From assembly GCA_963575745.1 (NCBI GenBank), contig CAUYUJ010015308.1, positions 95,001-159,000 of the forward strand: 64,000 nucleotides of DNA. Reading direction: 5' to 3'. Position 1 is the stretch's first letter; each line of letters begins with the position of its first letter. Below, piece by piece: positions 47,033 to 57,540 of the stretch. The translations under genes and the position numbers were made by a program. Below the pieces are notes generated by a model. The model saw only the letters and a program-made list of their open reading frames with translations. It did not search any database and was not told the origin of the DNA. This stretch comes from Prorocentrum cordatum. Its lineage: Eukaryota; Sar; Dinophyceae; Prorocentrales; Prorocentraceae.

Positions 47033-47631
47033 GAAATAGGGGCCCAGGATGAGCCCGCCGCCCCTCGCTGGTCTCCACGACTGCCCAGTATACGTCCAAC
47101 GCGGCCCAAGATTTTCCTTCAGGACGCCCCCAAGATGTCCACGAGACACGGGAGAAGTCCAGGAACAGCCACTGAAGCCCCAACAAGTCAGCAACAACTT
47201 TGCCAAGAACGTCTCGCGGCCATCCCACGAATGTTCGCCGGCTCGTGATTTTGCGTGCTGGTTTTCCCGAGGTGGCCCGCTGTGACTCCCGCTCTAAGGG
47301 CTCAGCAAGGATTCAAAAGGCTCAGGGAACGCCCGTCGACACGCAGGAAACGCAAGGAAACAAGGGACGGGTGCCCAGCACCGAGGGATGCGAGGGTCTC
47401 CAAATCTCATGCACTTAGACGCGTGACTAGTCCAGACAACGTTTCCTAAATTGGCGCATCGCACACCGCGATGCGGGACGCGCGATTATGTCCGCCTTCC
47501 CGCGGGCGACGTTTCGGGGGCGTTCCAGAATGGGATCAGTAAGAGAAGGCGTCCGCATCATGGCGGGTCGTCCCCGAGGTGTGTGCGCAGACGAGGGGGG
47601 GGGGGGGTACGTGGATCCCGGGAGATCTGGA

Positions 47632-47705
47632 CCCCTTCCCCAGGACCGGCTTGTCATCCCGAGCTGCCTCTGGCCAGTGCAGCCGAATATTGAAAACCCC
47701 CTGTC
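47632..47705 (+). repeat. dispersed repeat family 1, copy at 47.6 kb
   Basis: GGACCCCTTCCCCAGGACCG, GCTTGTCATCC and AAAACCCCCTGTCGTG match the copies at 41 and 49 kb. A CTC array starts 60 bases downstream. Confidence 0.55.
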
Positions 47706-47767
47706 GTGTGGGTGGAGGACGTTGTTCGCCGTTCTCGGGCTCTCGGCCCCTCTCCCGTCGTTTGGGG

Positions 47768-47812
47768 GCTCCTCCTCCTCCTCCTCCTCCTCCTCCTCCT
47801 CCTCCTCCTCCT
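47768..47812. repeat. (CTC)n array
   Basis: About 15 uninterrupted CTC triplets. Confidence 0.95.
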
Positions 47813-47908
47813 TATCTCGACAACGAGAGGCGGTGGGGGTGGAGCAGGGCGGAGCAGGGGTGGAGCAGGGGGTGGAGCCGAGCGGTCCCCTGACCCCTCT
47901 TGGGCTAA

Positions 47909-48053
47909 GTCGGGCCTGTCCCCCTTCAGGGGGATTTTGGACGAAAAATAAAAACTTGCCCCACATGCCCAACAAATTGTCAAAGAATCGTCCCCAGACT
48001 ATGTTTTAAAACATGTTTGATAATATTCCCCCTGTAAAGGGACAGGCCCGACT
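47909..48053. mobile_element. MITE-like element 2
   Basis: The ends AGTCGGGCCTGTCCC...CAGGGGGA and the inverted TCCCCCTG...GGGACAGGCCCGACT match element 1 with a few changes. The inverted match extends to GCTAAG outside. The interior (CCCACATGCCCAACAAATTG, then GTCAAAGAATCG) matches element 1 in reverse orientation (CATGCCCAAACATTGTCAAACG), so it is a shorter relative. Confidence 0.7.
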
Positions 48054-48059
48054 TAGCTG

Positions 48060-48445
48060 AACCTAAACGGTGTTTTTTCGTTTTCGCTTTGTTTTCGTTG
48101 TCCCTCGTTGTGTCTTCAATCCGCCTTTACAGCAAAACGAACTGGAAAGGAAAACGGCCTACGGCATCACCAGAAAGCATCGTTCAGGTCCAGCCCTGGA
48201 GCAGAGCGGTCCCCTGACCCCCCCTGGGGCCAATCAGAAAAAAAAACAACTGTCCGAGCTGTGTCCAGCCGTGGCGACGAGGGGACACCCTGCAGGCCGG
48301 CCTGCCGCTGCCTCCGGTGGGCCCCTCCTCGCATGGACGCCACCTGGCCCCGGCCTCCCGCCCTCGTGCGATGTGTCCATGGCGTGGCCCTCCGCAGGCC
48401 TGTCGGGTCGGGCGCAAGGGGGGGATAGCAAAGGGGGGGTTTGAG
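48060..48445. other. no gene recognised
   Basis: Mixed DNA without a supported feature. Confidence 0.4.
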
Positions 48446-48449
48446 AATC

Positions 48450-48545
48450 AGCTCACGTAGCTGATTTTCCCGGCGCCGGAGGCGACTATGTATCGAGGAA
48501 TGGGCCCCTCGGTGAGGCCGAAACCAGCTGCATGCAGCAAATTTC
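48450..48545 (+). repeat. dispersed repeat family 3, copy 2
   Basis: CAGCTCACGTAGCTG, then TTTCCCGG and AACCAGCTGCATGCAGCA, as at 16366-16445. Confidence 0.6.
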
Positions 48546-49065
48546 GTAACCCCCCCTTTCCCAATCCCCCCCTTTCGCCCGGCCCGAGCCTGGGCCCCTC
48601 CCCCCGGGCTACAGCCAGCCCGTAGAAGGAGGATGCGCGGTGAGGATGCAAAGGGTCGAACAGCTCTGCGGCTCATCTACAGCTCGAGCTAAGTTTAGAA
48701 AACCGACAGCGCCTGCCCAGATGACACTCAACAGCCGATCCCGCTTGAGTGCTTCTTGATAGTACTATCCACCCGATCGACCTGAGATCAAGATGGCGAG
48801 CGGGAATAAGATCAAAGATCACGGGGGAAAATATTATAAGAGCTCTAACGACATGTCGACACTTTGCGAGCGGGGAGCGGCCAGCGAAAGCGGTCAAGGA
48901 TAGCCCGAGGAGGCAAGGGTGCAAGGGTCGCCTTGGAAAATTGCTCGTCCTTACTATGCGGGTTGACTGTGCCATTGCCTCGAATGGCCCTCCTCGGATG
49001 GAGGCCCCCCGGCCCCGGACCCCCCCCGCCTCCTAATTTATCCACGACGTGGACCTCCACGGGAT

Positions 49066-49210
49066 CAGACCCCTTCCCCTGGACCGGCTTGTCGTCCTGA
49101 GTCGTCCTCTGACGGTCACGAAGCGCGGTCAGAGCTCTGGAAGAACGACGACTATCAAAACCCGTCCGTCGTGCTTTTCTGCATGGCCAAAGGGTGTCTG
49201 GGGCCCAGCC
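49066..49210 (+). repeat. dispersed repeat family 1, copy at 49 kb
   Basis: AGACCCCTTCCCCTGGACCG, GCTTGTCGTCCTGAGTCGT, CTCTGACGGTCACG and CCGTCCGTCGTGCTTTTCTG. It is followed by a C run at 49210 and a large triplet array. Confidence 0.65.
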
Positions 49211-49379
49211 CCCCCCCCCCCCCCTCCCCTCCCCACCCCGCCATCCACCTCCCCGTCGTGCTCATGCTCCTCAACATCCTTGCAGTTGCCCGGGCTTGTT
49301 GTACAACTACCTCCTCCCTCCTCCCCCCTCTACCCCAGCCTCCTCCCACGTCACCCTCCTCCCCCTACTCTCTCCCCTC

Positions 49380-49514
49380 TCCTCTCTCCTCTCCTCTCCT
49401 CTCTCCTCCTCATCCTCCTCTTCCTCCTCCTCCTCCTCTTCCTCCTCCTCCTGCTCCTCTTTCTCCTCCTCCTCCTCCTCCTCCTCCTCCTCCTCCTCCT
49501 CCTCCTCCTCCTCC

Positions 49515-49598
<84 letters not shown>

Positions 49599-49614
49599 GC
49601 ATCAGCAGCAGCAG

Positions 49615-49670
<56 letters not shown>

Positions 49671-49671
49671 G

Positions 49672-49715
<44 letters not shown>

Positions 49716-49856
49716 CTCCTCCTCCACTTCTTCTTCTTCTTCGTCTTCTTCTTCTTCTTCGCGTTATTGTTACTGCTATCGTCATTATTATCATTATGAT
49801 TCCTCTTCTTCTTCTTCCTCCTCCTCCTCCTCCTCCTCCTCCTCCTCCTCCTCCTC

Positions 49857-49885
<29 letters not shown>
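49380..49885. repeat. compound CTC, CAT, TTC and CTC array
   Basis: A CTC block to about 49515, CAT to about 49710 with CAG breaks, TTC to about 49760, ATT-rich units, then CTC to 49880 and a C run. Confidence 0.97.
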
Positions 49886-49889
<4 letters not shown>

Positions 49890-50408
49890 TCGTGCCGATC
49901 CCTCGGCCCAGGGGCACCCCAGTGGGTCCCCACGCCCCCTTCGCACCGCAGGGGGATCCCCCCCGGGCTCCGGAGCCCGGCCCCCGTCTCCGACCGCGCC
50001 TCGGCAGCAGACCGGCCGGGCCTCTCGCGCCTCTATAGATTGAACGGGGCCCTGGGGCACACCAATAAAGGAGCACAAACAGCAGGATTCCCCATATTTT
50101 CTGGGTTTTTGTCTTCCCCCCCACTTCCCATATTTTCCCATATTTTTTCGGGGGGATCGACGATCAATTGTGCCTGTGTGTTTTTGTTCCCCCCCTGGCT
50201 CTGGATCGGGGAGACGCAAGACTCGGGTGCGGGGGGACTCGGGCCAGCCTGAAGGGGCCATCGTGAAAGCGACGAGGCGCCATCTGAAATTTGACGCGAG
50301 CTCCCGCTGCAAGCATCCCACGACAACTGGAGCGTCAAAACCCAAGACGCGCTCGTTAGAAAAAGTCAGCAAGCTCGAGTCCCGGCTTACTCGAGTCTTA
50401 CGCTTCCC

Positions 50409-50635
50409 CAGCAGGATGGGGTCGGAGTAGATGGGGTCGGAGGATCGCGCCGCATCGCCGATGCATCGCCGATGCATCGCCGATGCACCGGCGATGCACC
50501 AGCGATGCACCGTCGACGCATTGAACACGTCGTCGTGGAGAAAATCGGGCTCCACACCGCGCCGCATCGGCGATGCATCGGCGCTGCGGCGCGATGCTTC
50601 GACCCCATCTACTCGGACCCCATCTGGGAGGCCTA
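50409..50635. repeat. palindromic MITE-like element, copy 2
   Basis: GGATGGGGTCGGAGTAGATG, then a GATGCATCGC array, a central GTGGAGAAAATCGGGCTCCA also present in copy 1 (about 4250), and the inverted arm to CATCTGGGAGGCCTAG. The inner array is longer and more diverged than in copy 1. Confidence 0.75.
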
Positions 50636-51013
50636 GATCGGCGGCGAGCGGGGGGGAAGTGCGCAAGGGCGGGCCTTCTCAGAGGGCTCGGAAGTTCCCC
50701 GGCCTTCAGAGAAGCTCTCGAAGCCTTCCCCGAAGACGCAGAAAACTCCTCAGCAGGCGCGGGGCCTTCTGAGAAGTCCCGCCTCGGGGATGGACAGACC
50801 CCCCTTTAGTAAAACGTGGTTTAGTGAAAACGACCTGAGGCCCAAACCTGGCGGGCGCAAGCCTGGAAACTAACGGCCACGGCGCCATCTCGAGAACCAA
50901 AAACGGACAATTCACTAATCGACGTGTCACTGTTGGGGGTTCTGTCCACCCCCGACCGCCACCCTCTGAGAAGGCCTCCTCCTCCTCCTCATTCCCCCCT
51001 CGCTCGCCGCCGG

Positions 51014-51250
51014 CTAGCAACGGGCCGCCTCCCCTCGGGCCTCCTCTCCCGCCTCCCCCCCGCCCCTCCACGACCTCCAGGCCAGGTACTCCGCCGTCGA
51101 GGCGAAGGCCCGCGGCGGCTCCGGCGGCGGCGGCTCCCCGCCGCGGCCGCCTGCCGCCACGGGGGCGGCCGCCGGCGACGAGCGCGGCCAGTGCAGCAGC
51201 AGGCCGGTGACGTCGTCGCACTGGCCGTCGGCCGCCTGCCGCCACTGCTC
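51014..51250 (-). CDS. PP2C gene 2, CDDVT exon
   Basis: The exon starts after CCGCAG and reads EQWRQAADGQCDDVTGLLLH, then WPRSS and an Ala/Pro-rich tail. CDDVTGLLL matches the PP2C C-terminal motif DDITVVV, whose Asp binds a catalytic metal and is kept here. It follows the exon ending HLAAEAQ at 61877; GCAGGA occurs at both splice points of the 10.6-kb GA-AG intron. Read straight on, the frame ends at 51014 after a Gly/Glu/Arg-rich tail. Alternatively a GT donor at 51075 (GGAG before GTCG) would lead to the membrane-anchor exon at 35978. I cannot choose from sequence alone. Confidence 0.82.
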   Translation of the reverse strand, partial: EQWRQAADGQCDDVTGLLLHWPRSSPAAAPVAAGGRGGEPPPPEPPRAFASTAEYLAWRSWRGGGEAGEEARGEAARC

Positions 51251-51674
51251 CTGCGGGGGGGGGGGGGCGTGAGCGAGGAGGTGCGGCGATAGGGGGAGAG
51301 GGCAGCTCGCCATCGCTCGGGCGTCCATGTCCCGTGCACTGGTGTTCGGCGTCGCGTGCCCACTCTTTGCTGCCAGAAGATCCTGGATGCTCCTCGAAAG
51401 CCATCGCCGAACAAAAAGGCACACGTGCGAGCCATGCCAGGGCACAGGAAACGGAATCGTTGGATAAAAGATCCTTCTCTCCCCTTCCTCCCCCCTCTCG
51501 TGTTTCTCCTCGTGTCCATGTTTGCTTGCCCTCTCCCTCCTCTCGTTTCTGCCTTCTGCCTTTCGCCCGCTCCCCCTCTCCCCCTTCGCGTTACACCACG
51601 ATGCGGGCCCCGACTTGGGACCCCGCTCGTGGGTTGCATGTCTGCGGCGCTGATGTTGCAGTATGGTGAGGTCC

Positions 51675-52030
51675 CTTGGATACCATCGGATAAGGAACCC
51701 CGGGTTCTAGAAGCTGGTGGAACTCCAATCGTGGACTGGTCATGGATATCACCGCCGTCCTTATTAGAAAACTAGTTACTGCATCCTCCAGCGCCCGAAA
51801 CCTCCAGGGTAAATTCCTGAACGAATGCCCCCATCGTAGGTGGAGGACTGGCGCAGGGGGGAACATCGACCTGGAATCGGCGATGCATCGCCAAGGGCCC
51901 GCGATGGCAAATCCGCACGTTCCTGGGCGGGGTGGGGCTATCAGGACCCGATCGGTGATCAATCTGCGATCGGGGATCGATGCGTTGCCCTCTGGGCCAA
52001 ACACCGCTTATCATATCGTAGCCCTAGGCA
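51675..52030 (+). repeat. dispersed repeat family 4, copy 1
   Basis: GGATAAGGAACCCCGGGTTC, ACGAATGCCCCCATC, CCTGGAATCGGCGAT, GGCGGGGTGGGGCTATCAG and GGGATCGAT-x-CGTT occur in the same order at 61178-61530. The LINE insertion point (61169) lies at the edge of the other copy. Confidence 0.75.
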
Positions 52031-52619
52031 TGCTCGCGTCGTGGAAACATCACTACGGGGGGGTCCTGGGGGACCTCTGAGGGATCTTGCTGGGCCCCAG
52101 GACCGTCAAAGAACGGCCTGGGATAACAAACCAACAAACTGGCCCTGCATGGGAAACGCGAAGAGACTTCTGGGGACGCCGCACTGAAAGAACGCAAGGC
52201 ATCGCATGTCTGGGACTCCTCCTGTCGGGGGGCGGACGGTCGGGAACTGCTGCTCAGCGTGTCGGAGCGGGGGCCAGGGCGTCACGCTGTGCGCTGCGAG
52301 CGGATGGTGTGTCGCCCCGCTCTGCGGGGCGGGAGGCTGGGACGAGCTCGGGACGTTGACACTTCGAGACGTGGACGTGGTTCGCGGGCCGCACTGGAGC
52401 ACGACAGCCTGGAGCTGGTGGCGCGACACGCCATCGGCAAAGCGCTCCTGACCGCCAGGTGAGCGCCTCGCCGAGCCCGGCCAGGCCGACCGTGGGCCCA
52501 GGACCGGTGCCCATGCCAACATGGCCTGGCCGGGAGAGTGCCCACATGGCAGCTTCCAGTGGCAGCTTCCAGCGACCGTGGACCAACAAATGGGCGACGA
52601 GAAGAGAAGGGTTTTGCGC

Positions 52620-52765
52620 GAGATGGCGTGGCGACCTTGCGCGGTGGCTCACGCGGGCCGCCAGCGCGGCACGCCTCGTTGGAAACCAGGGCGCTCACGC
52701 GCGACCTTGCGCGGGCAGCTTGCGCGCCAATGTCGGCGTAGACGACCCCGTCCCAAAGGCCATCT
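52620..52765 (+). repeat. direct repeat pair, GC-rich copy
   Basis: It aligns with 53695-53835 over about 135 bases: GGGCCGCCAGCGCGGC here against GGGCCGCCAATGTGGC there, and AGGGCGCTCACGCGCGA against AGGGCGCTTACGCGCGA. Confidence 0.7.
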
Positions 52766-53090
52766 TCCAAAAAGGCGACGCCGCCGCGTGTGAGAACTGC
52801 AGGCCGATATCCCTCTGGCCCACCGGGTACAAGCTCTACGCCGCGATACAGCTCGCTCGCTTCAAGGATGCTGGCGCCGAGAGACAGATTCAGGACACAC
52901 AGCTCGGGTGTCGATCGGGGACTGTCGCCAGACGCCACATCGAGGGCACCACCGACACAGCGTCGAGGAAATTACTCCTTCTCGCTCTTGACTGGGCCAA
53001 GGCATTGGACAACGTGTCGCCAGACAGCCTCGGCTTTGTTCAGTTTCGGCCTCTGGGCTTGTGAGCTCATGTACGCCGACGACGCCCAAT
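52745..53090 (+). pseudogene. LINE reverse transcriptase relic with internal deletion
   Basis: KAIFQKGDAAACENCRPISL (about 52757) and LLLLALDWAKALDNVSPDSL (about 52970) are reverse transcriptase blocks of non-LTR type. After a frame change the catalytic box ELMYADDAQ follows at once (YADD at 53072-53083), so about 80 residues between motifs A and C are missing. It lies in the PP2C gene 2 intron on the opposite strand. Confidence 0.8.
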
Positions 53091-53694
53091 CGTCGGAGCC
53101 GAAGTAGTACGTGCACCAGCCGATGGTTGGGCTTCAACTGAGGCAATCTCGAGGTGCTTTCGGTGGGATGCGAGACGCAAGCGGCACAACCAAACGGGGC
53201 AACAACTCCGCAGAGGGACAACGTGGTCTATCCGGGTGGGCTGAACTGATCACTTGGGAAGACGCTGGAAACACGATCGGCCGTGGAAACCAAATGAACT
53301 TGCCATGGCGTGCAAGGCAACCGGCGACGAGGACATATTGCTTCAGCTGTGGCAAGGGAGCGCCCAAACGTGGCAACATGCAGCGCGTAATTACTGCTCA
53401 CAGCTTGCAGTGTAAGTCGGTAACGCTCAGTCTGTGTACTACTACCGACGCAGCTCTGACGTGCATGGCGCGCTCGCTCACTGCTTCCGCTGCCTTCCCA
53501 AGGTGGAGAGGCCCTGGCTTCACGTCATTCACGTCCGCCCGCTTCCACCGCCTTTTGCCGAGAAAGGGATGTCAAACTCTATATTCCTCAAAGAGGCGAG
53601 ACCCTTTCTGGAACGCCCCACGAGGGCCTGGCCAGGATTGGTGTGGTGGCCAGTTGAATGAAGAAAGAAGGCATGTCCTACGCAAGAGGACATA

Positions 53695-53835
53695 ACGACT
53701 TTATGTGGTGGCTTACGTGGTGGCATAATCGGGCCGCCAATGTGGCGCACCGCGAGAAGAAGAGGGCGCTTACGCGCGAGCTTACGCGGGAAACTTACGC
53801 GCGAATGTCTGCACCATCGACTCCGTCCTTTCCGT
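53695..53835 (+). repeat. direct repeat pair, AT-shifted copy
   Basis: Partner of 52620-52765, ending just before the LINE target site. Most differences are C-to-T or G-to-A relative to the other copy. Confidence 0.7.
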
Positions 53836-53874
53836 CGCCCACATGGACCTGGCAAAGATCGGTGCAGTGGTCGG

Positions 53875-53888
53875 TACGGCGTGGGCAT
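53875..53888. repeat. target-site duplication, 3' side of the LINE
   Basis: TACGGCGTGGGCAT, identical to 61156-61169. Confidence 0.92.
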
Positions 53889-53889
53889 A

Positions 53890-53903
53890 TTTTTTTTTTT
53901 TTT
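53890..53903 (-). other. poly(A) tract at the LINE 3' end
   Basis: Fourteen T on the plus strand, reading as A14 on the element strand, one base from the target-site duplication. This is the usual mark of target-primed reverse transcription from a polyadenylated RNA. Confidence 0.85.
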
Positions 53904-53953
53904 GTTTATCTCTGTGGGCGCGGACAAAGGTCCACGGTTTCATGCAAACAAAT

Positions 53954-56900
53954 TCAAGCAGGCGGGACGGCCGCCGCCCTCGCGGCTCGCCCGCGTTCGC
54001 GGGCCGCCGCAGCGTCCGCGAAGCCGTGGGCTCGGAGGACGCCCTCGAGCCCTGGGCGGATCTGCCGCGGCTCGGCTGCCTCCGCCCGCGGGGCCGCCGC
54101 TGCCAGGCGCCGCGGCGCCGTGGCGCTCGGCGGCGCAGCCATCAGGCTACCAGCGCCAGCCGCAGGCGGCGTGGGCGGGGCTGCAGCAGGCTGCCGCAGC
54201 GCTGGCTCGGGCGCCGCCTCGGTCGTCTGCACCTCCGAGCCGTGGCCCTGCCTGGCCTGGAGCGCCGCCGCCCAGCGCAGGCGCGTGCTTGCCGTTGGCG
54301 AGGCCAGCGGCGCGATCGGCTCCTTCGACGCTGGCAGGATCTCACGTGCGAAGTCCGACCGCGCCTGGGCTCTGGATCCCTTCTTGCTTGTGGGCTGCCC
54401 CGCCGCCGCGCTGGCCCCGCGCGGCTTGCCCAGGCCGCGGCGCGCGTACCTGGGGAGGCGGCAGTGCATCCAGCAGGCCGCGCAGACCAGGAAGGGCTCG
54501 GAAACGTCGCCCTCGACGCGCGACTCCACGAGGAGGTGGCCGTTGACCCTCCATCCCGCTGGACGGGTCGCATCTGCCGCCTCCGCAGGGGCTGGGCCGC
54601 TGCTCGTCGCCTCCGCCGCCGCCAGGCGCGGGCTGGGCGCGGGCGCCGAGGCCTCGCGGCGCCTCGGATGCTCGTGCGCCCTGCGCTGGGCTACACGGCG
54701 CAGTACCTCCGCGGGCGACTCGGCCGAGGCGGGGCGGCGCCTCGCGGGCGAAGGCCGCGAGCTGGAGGCGCCAGCTGCCGCCGCCGCTGCCAGGGCCGCC
54801 GCCGTGGCGAGGCGGGGGCCGCCGTCAGCCGCCGAGGGCTGCGCTACGCCGACGTCATCGCCAGGCTCGGCGTCGGGCTCCTTCAAGAAGCCAGTCGCTG
54901 AAGCGGCAGCCCCGCGCACCTCAGCGTCGTGCATCACCTCGAGCTCGCCGCGCCCCTGGGACTGCGACGTCGGTGGGCTGAATCCACCTGTCCTAGGGGC
55001 GGGCTCCGCCGCGGCGGCGTGCAGGAAGTCGGTCTCGCCGTCGAGCTCCGCCGCCATGTAGGGGGTGAGGTCGACGAGCTCCAGCGAGCTGATGGGCCAG
55101 GAGTCCCGCAAGCCCGACTCCGTAGCCTGGACCTCGAACTCGGCGGCGCACCGCGCCGCGTCACGGGCGCGGGCCAGGCAGCCCTGGAGCAGGAGGGCCT
55201 CCTCGTCGGCGATGGCGCGCAGCGCCGCGCCCGCCTTCGCGAGCTGGTCCGCGAGGCGGTTGCCGTAGAGCTCCACCTCCGAGAGTACGCCCTGCTCGAC
55301 TGCCGCCCGAGAACGGTGGGCGGGGATGTGCTTCACGTGCACCCCCTCGGCGGCGTCGCCGACCCTCGCCCAGAGGTGGGCAAACTGGGCCGTCGGGGCC
55401 GCCGCCCTCTTCACGTCCTTGCAAGCCCCGACCGTGCCGAGGCAGTCGATCATGAGGTGGTAGTGGCCGACGATGTCCGTGAGGGCGACCACCGCCGCGT
55501 AGTCCTCGCCTGCCCTCGCCGTCTGGCTGGGCAAAAGGGCAGGCGGCACTGCCCCCCACGCCTGCGCCAACCACTCGCCGTCGGGCGTGAGAACCACCAC
55601 TGCCCAGCCCGCGCTCCTGACCATCGGGAAGTCGTTGTTGACGCAGGAGCCGTCCGTGAAGACGAGGGAGCCCGCGGGCACCACGAGCGCGCCCTCGCCC
55701 CAGCCACGCGAGCGGCGCTCCCAGCGAGGGTCCCAGCGCGGCCTCTGCACCAGGTACTGGGCGTCAACGAAGAGGCCCTGGCAGAAGAGCTCCTCGTAGC
55801 GGTGGCCCATTGTGCTCACCAGCTCGGCAGCTCGCTTCAAGTCGGCGGGCCTGCGATCTCGCCGCCAGCCCTCCCAGGCAGGGCATCTGTGGTGGCGGTG
55901 GGCCAGAGTCCCGCTCTCCTCGCCGCAGAGCAGGCAGCGGTCGTCGATGTCGGTGCCACGCTTGGCCAGCCTGGCCTGCGGCCATAGTGACAGAGACGCC
56001 AGCCTGCGCAGGCAGCCGCAGTGGTGGCTGGACCACGTCTCCGTGGGCGCGGCGCCGAGGAGCTGGTTGATGGCCCGCCAGTTTGGCGGCAGCTGCCACG
56101 GCCACAGGGCATCAGGCCTGGCGTCGTACTCCTGGAAGGCTGCCGCCTTCCTGGCCGCCTCCTTGGCCTTCTCCGCAAGGAAGGCGGGGGAGTACCGAAG
56201 GACGGAGTAGCAGCAGCCGAACTCGTCCTGCAGGGAGTCGCCGTCGTCGCTGAGGCCCCAGCCGATGACCTGCAGCGTGAGCACCAAGGCCGAGATCGGG
56301 TCCCTGACGGCAGCCCAAGGGCGCTGGAGCCTCACGATCCTGGCGCTCTCCGCTATGCAGGCCTGGATCGCCGCCGCGGAGGCCTGGCCTGCCCAGCGGA
56401 CATTGGTGTACGCTAGGACGGCCAAGCCCGTGGCCACCACTAGCGGGTCCTGGCGCCAGCCTCGCGGCGAGCACTGCAGCAGGAAGCCCAGCGCAGCCCC
56501 AGGAGCCAGTTTGCCCGTCGCCTTGGCCGCTGCCAGCCTCAGGGCTCTCATGCGGCCAGGCGGGATGCCGTTGCAGGCCGAGCCCCATAGGGCTTTGGCT
56601 GAGGGGCCCGCGCGCAAGACCCTTGCCTGCCGAAGGCCAGGCCCGAAGATCTTGTGGAGCCTGCTGGCCTGCCGCAGCGCCGCGAGCTCTCTACCGACCT
56701 GAGTCGCGACTCGCCTGTGGCTGCCAGCCGTGGCGTCGACGCCGAGGTCACGGTGGCCCGAGACAAAGGCCTCGGCCGCGAGCCGCCAGTCGGGTTCCCG
56801 CTGCAGGCGGCGCTGGAGGCCCGCCGTGGAGGCCAGGACCTTCGTCTTCTTCCAGTTGATGGGCAGCCGCCTGTCCGCCAGCATCTCGACCACGCCGCTG

Positions 56901-57540
56901 ACGAAGCTCGCGATCGTTCGGCTGAGCGTCGCTGCCGGCCCGATGCCGCGGCCTGCTATGTCGTCGATGACGTTGGCGACCCTGCCGACTGGCAGCAGCG
57001 CCCTGGCCTGGAGCAGGAGGCCGTGCAGCATGAGCCTGGCCAGCGTCGTCGCGCAGGAGCAGCCCGCGATGATGGCGCCGCTGACCTCAATGGGCTCGCT
57101 GATGGCGGCGTCCGCCGAGGCGCGGCGCGGCCCAGCGTAGAGTACGCAGAGGGCCCTGAGCAGACCGACACTGAAGCCGTGGCCCTCCGCGGCCTGGCGC
57201 AGAAGGTCATGGTCGATCCGCTCGTAGAACTTGCTGATGTCGAAGTAGACGGAGGCTGCCTCGAAGCCAAGCTGGCGGGCGAGCGCGAGCCCCAGGTTGT
57301 GGAGGTAGGCCGCCCTGTCACAGCAGGTGTTCGCGTCCTTGCCCCAGACCTCGGGGAGCGGGTGGTCCGCCTCCCACTTGGCGCAGTAGCGGCGGCGCAC
57401 CCTGCTCCAGATACGCGTCCACATGCTCATGATGCCGATCGGGCGGCGGCCTCCGTCGGGCTTCCCCAGGAAGACGATCACCGTGGTGAAGAAGGCTGTG
57501 GGCTGCGGCTGCTGCTCCCAAGCCGTGAGCACCTGCCATC
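53954..57540 (-). CDS. LINE ORF2, reverse transcriptase to RNase H part
   Basis: This frame takes over from the endonuclease frame near 57538 and runs to a TGA at 53954. Reverse transcriptase: VIVFLGKPDGGRRPIGIMSM (about 57470), SVYFDISKFYERIDHDLL (about 57240, catalytic Asp) and VIDDIAG (about 56955, catalytic pair). A CLLCGEESGTLAHRHHRC zinc finger lies near 55930. RNase H follows: LVFTDGSCVNNDFP (about 55660), MIDCLGTV and HIPAHRSRAAVE, with acidic residues kept. After RNase H comes a 400-residue Ala/Pro-rich tail with FLVCAACWMHCRLPRYARRG (about 54470), perhaps another metal-binding unit. All catalytic residues look intact. Confidence 0.9.

Noticed and set aside
53843-55987. Plus-strand frames of 268-467 codons opposite LINE ORF2
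   Set aside because: They are antisense shadows of a GC-rich coding region with good minus-strand domains.
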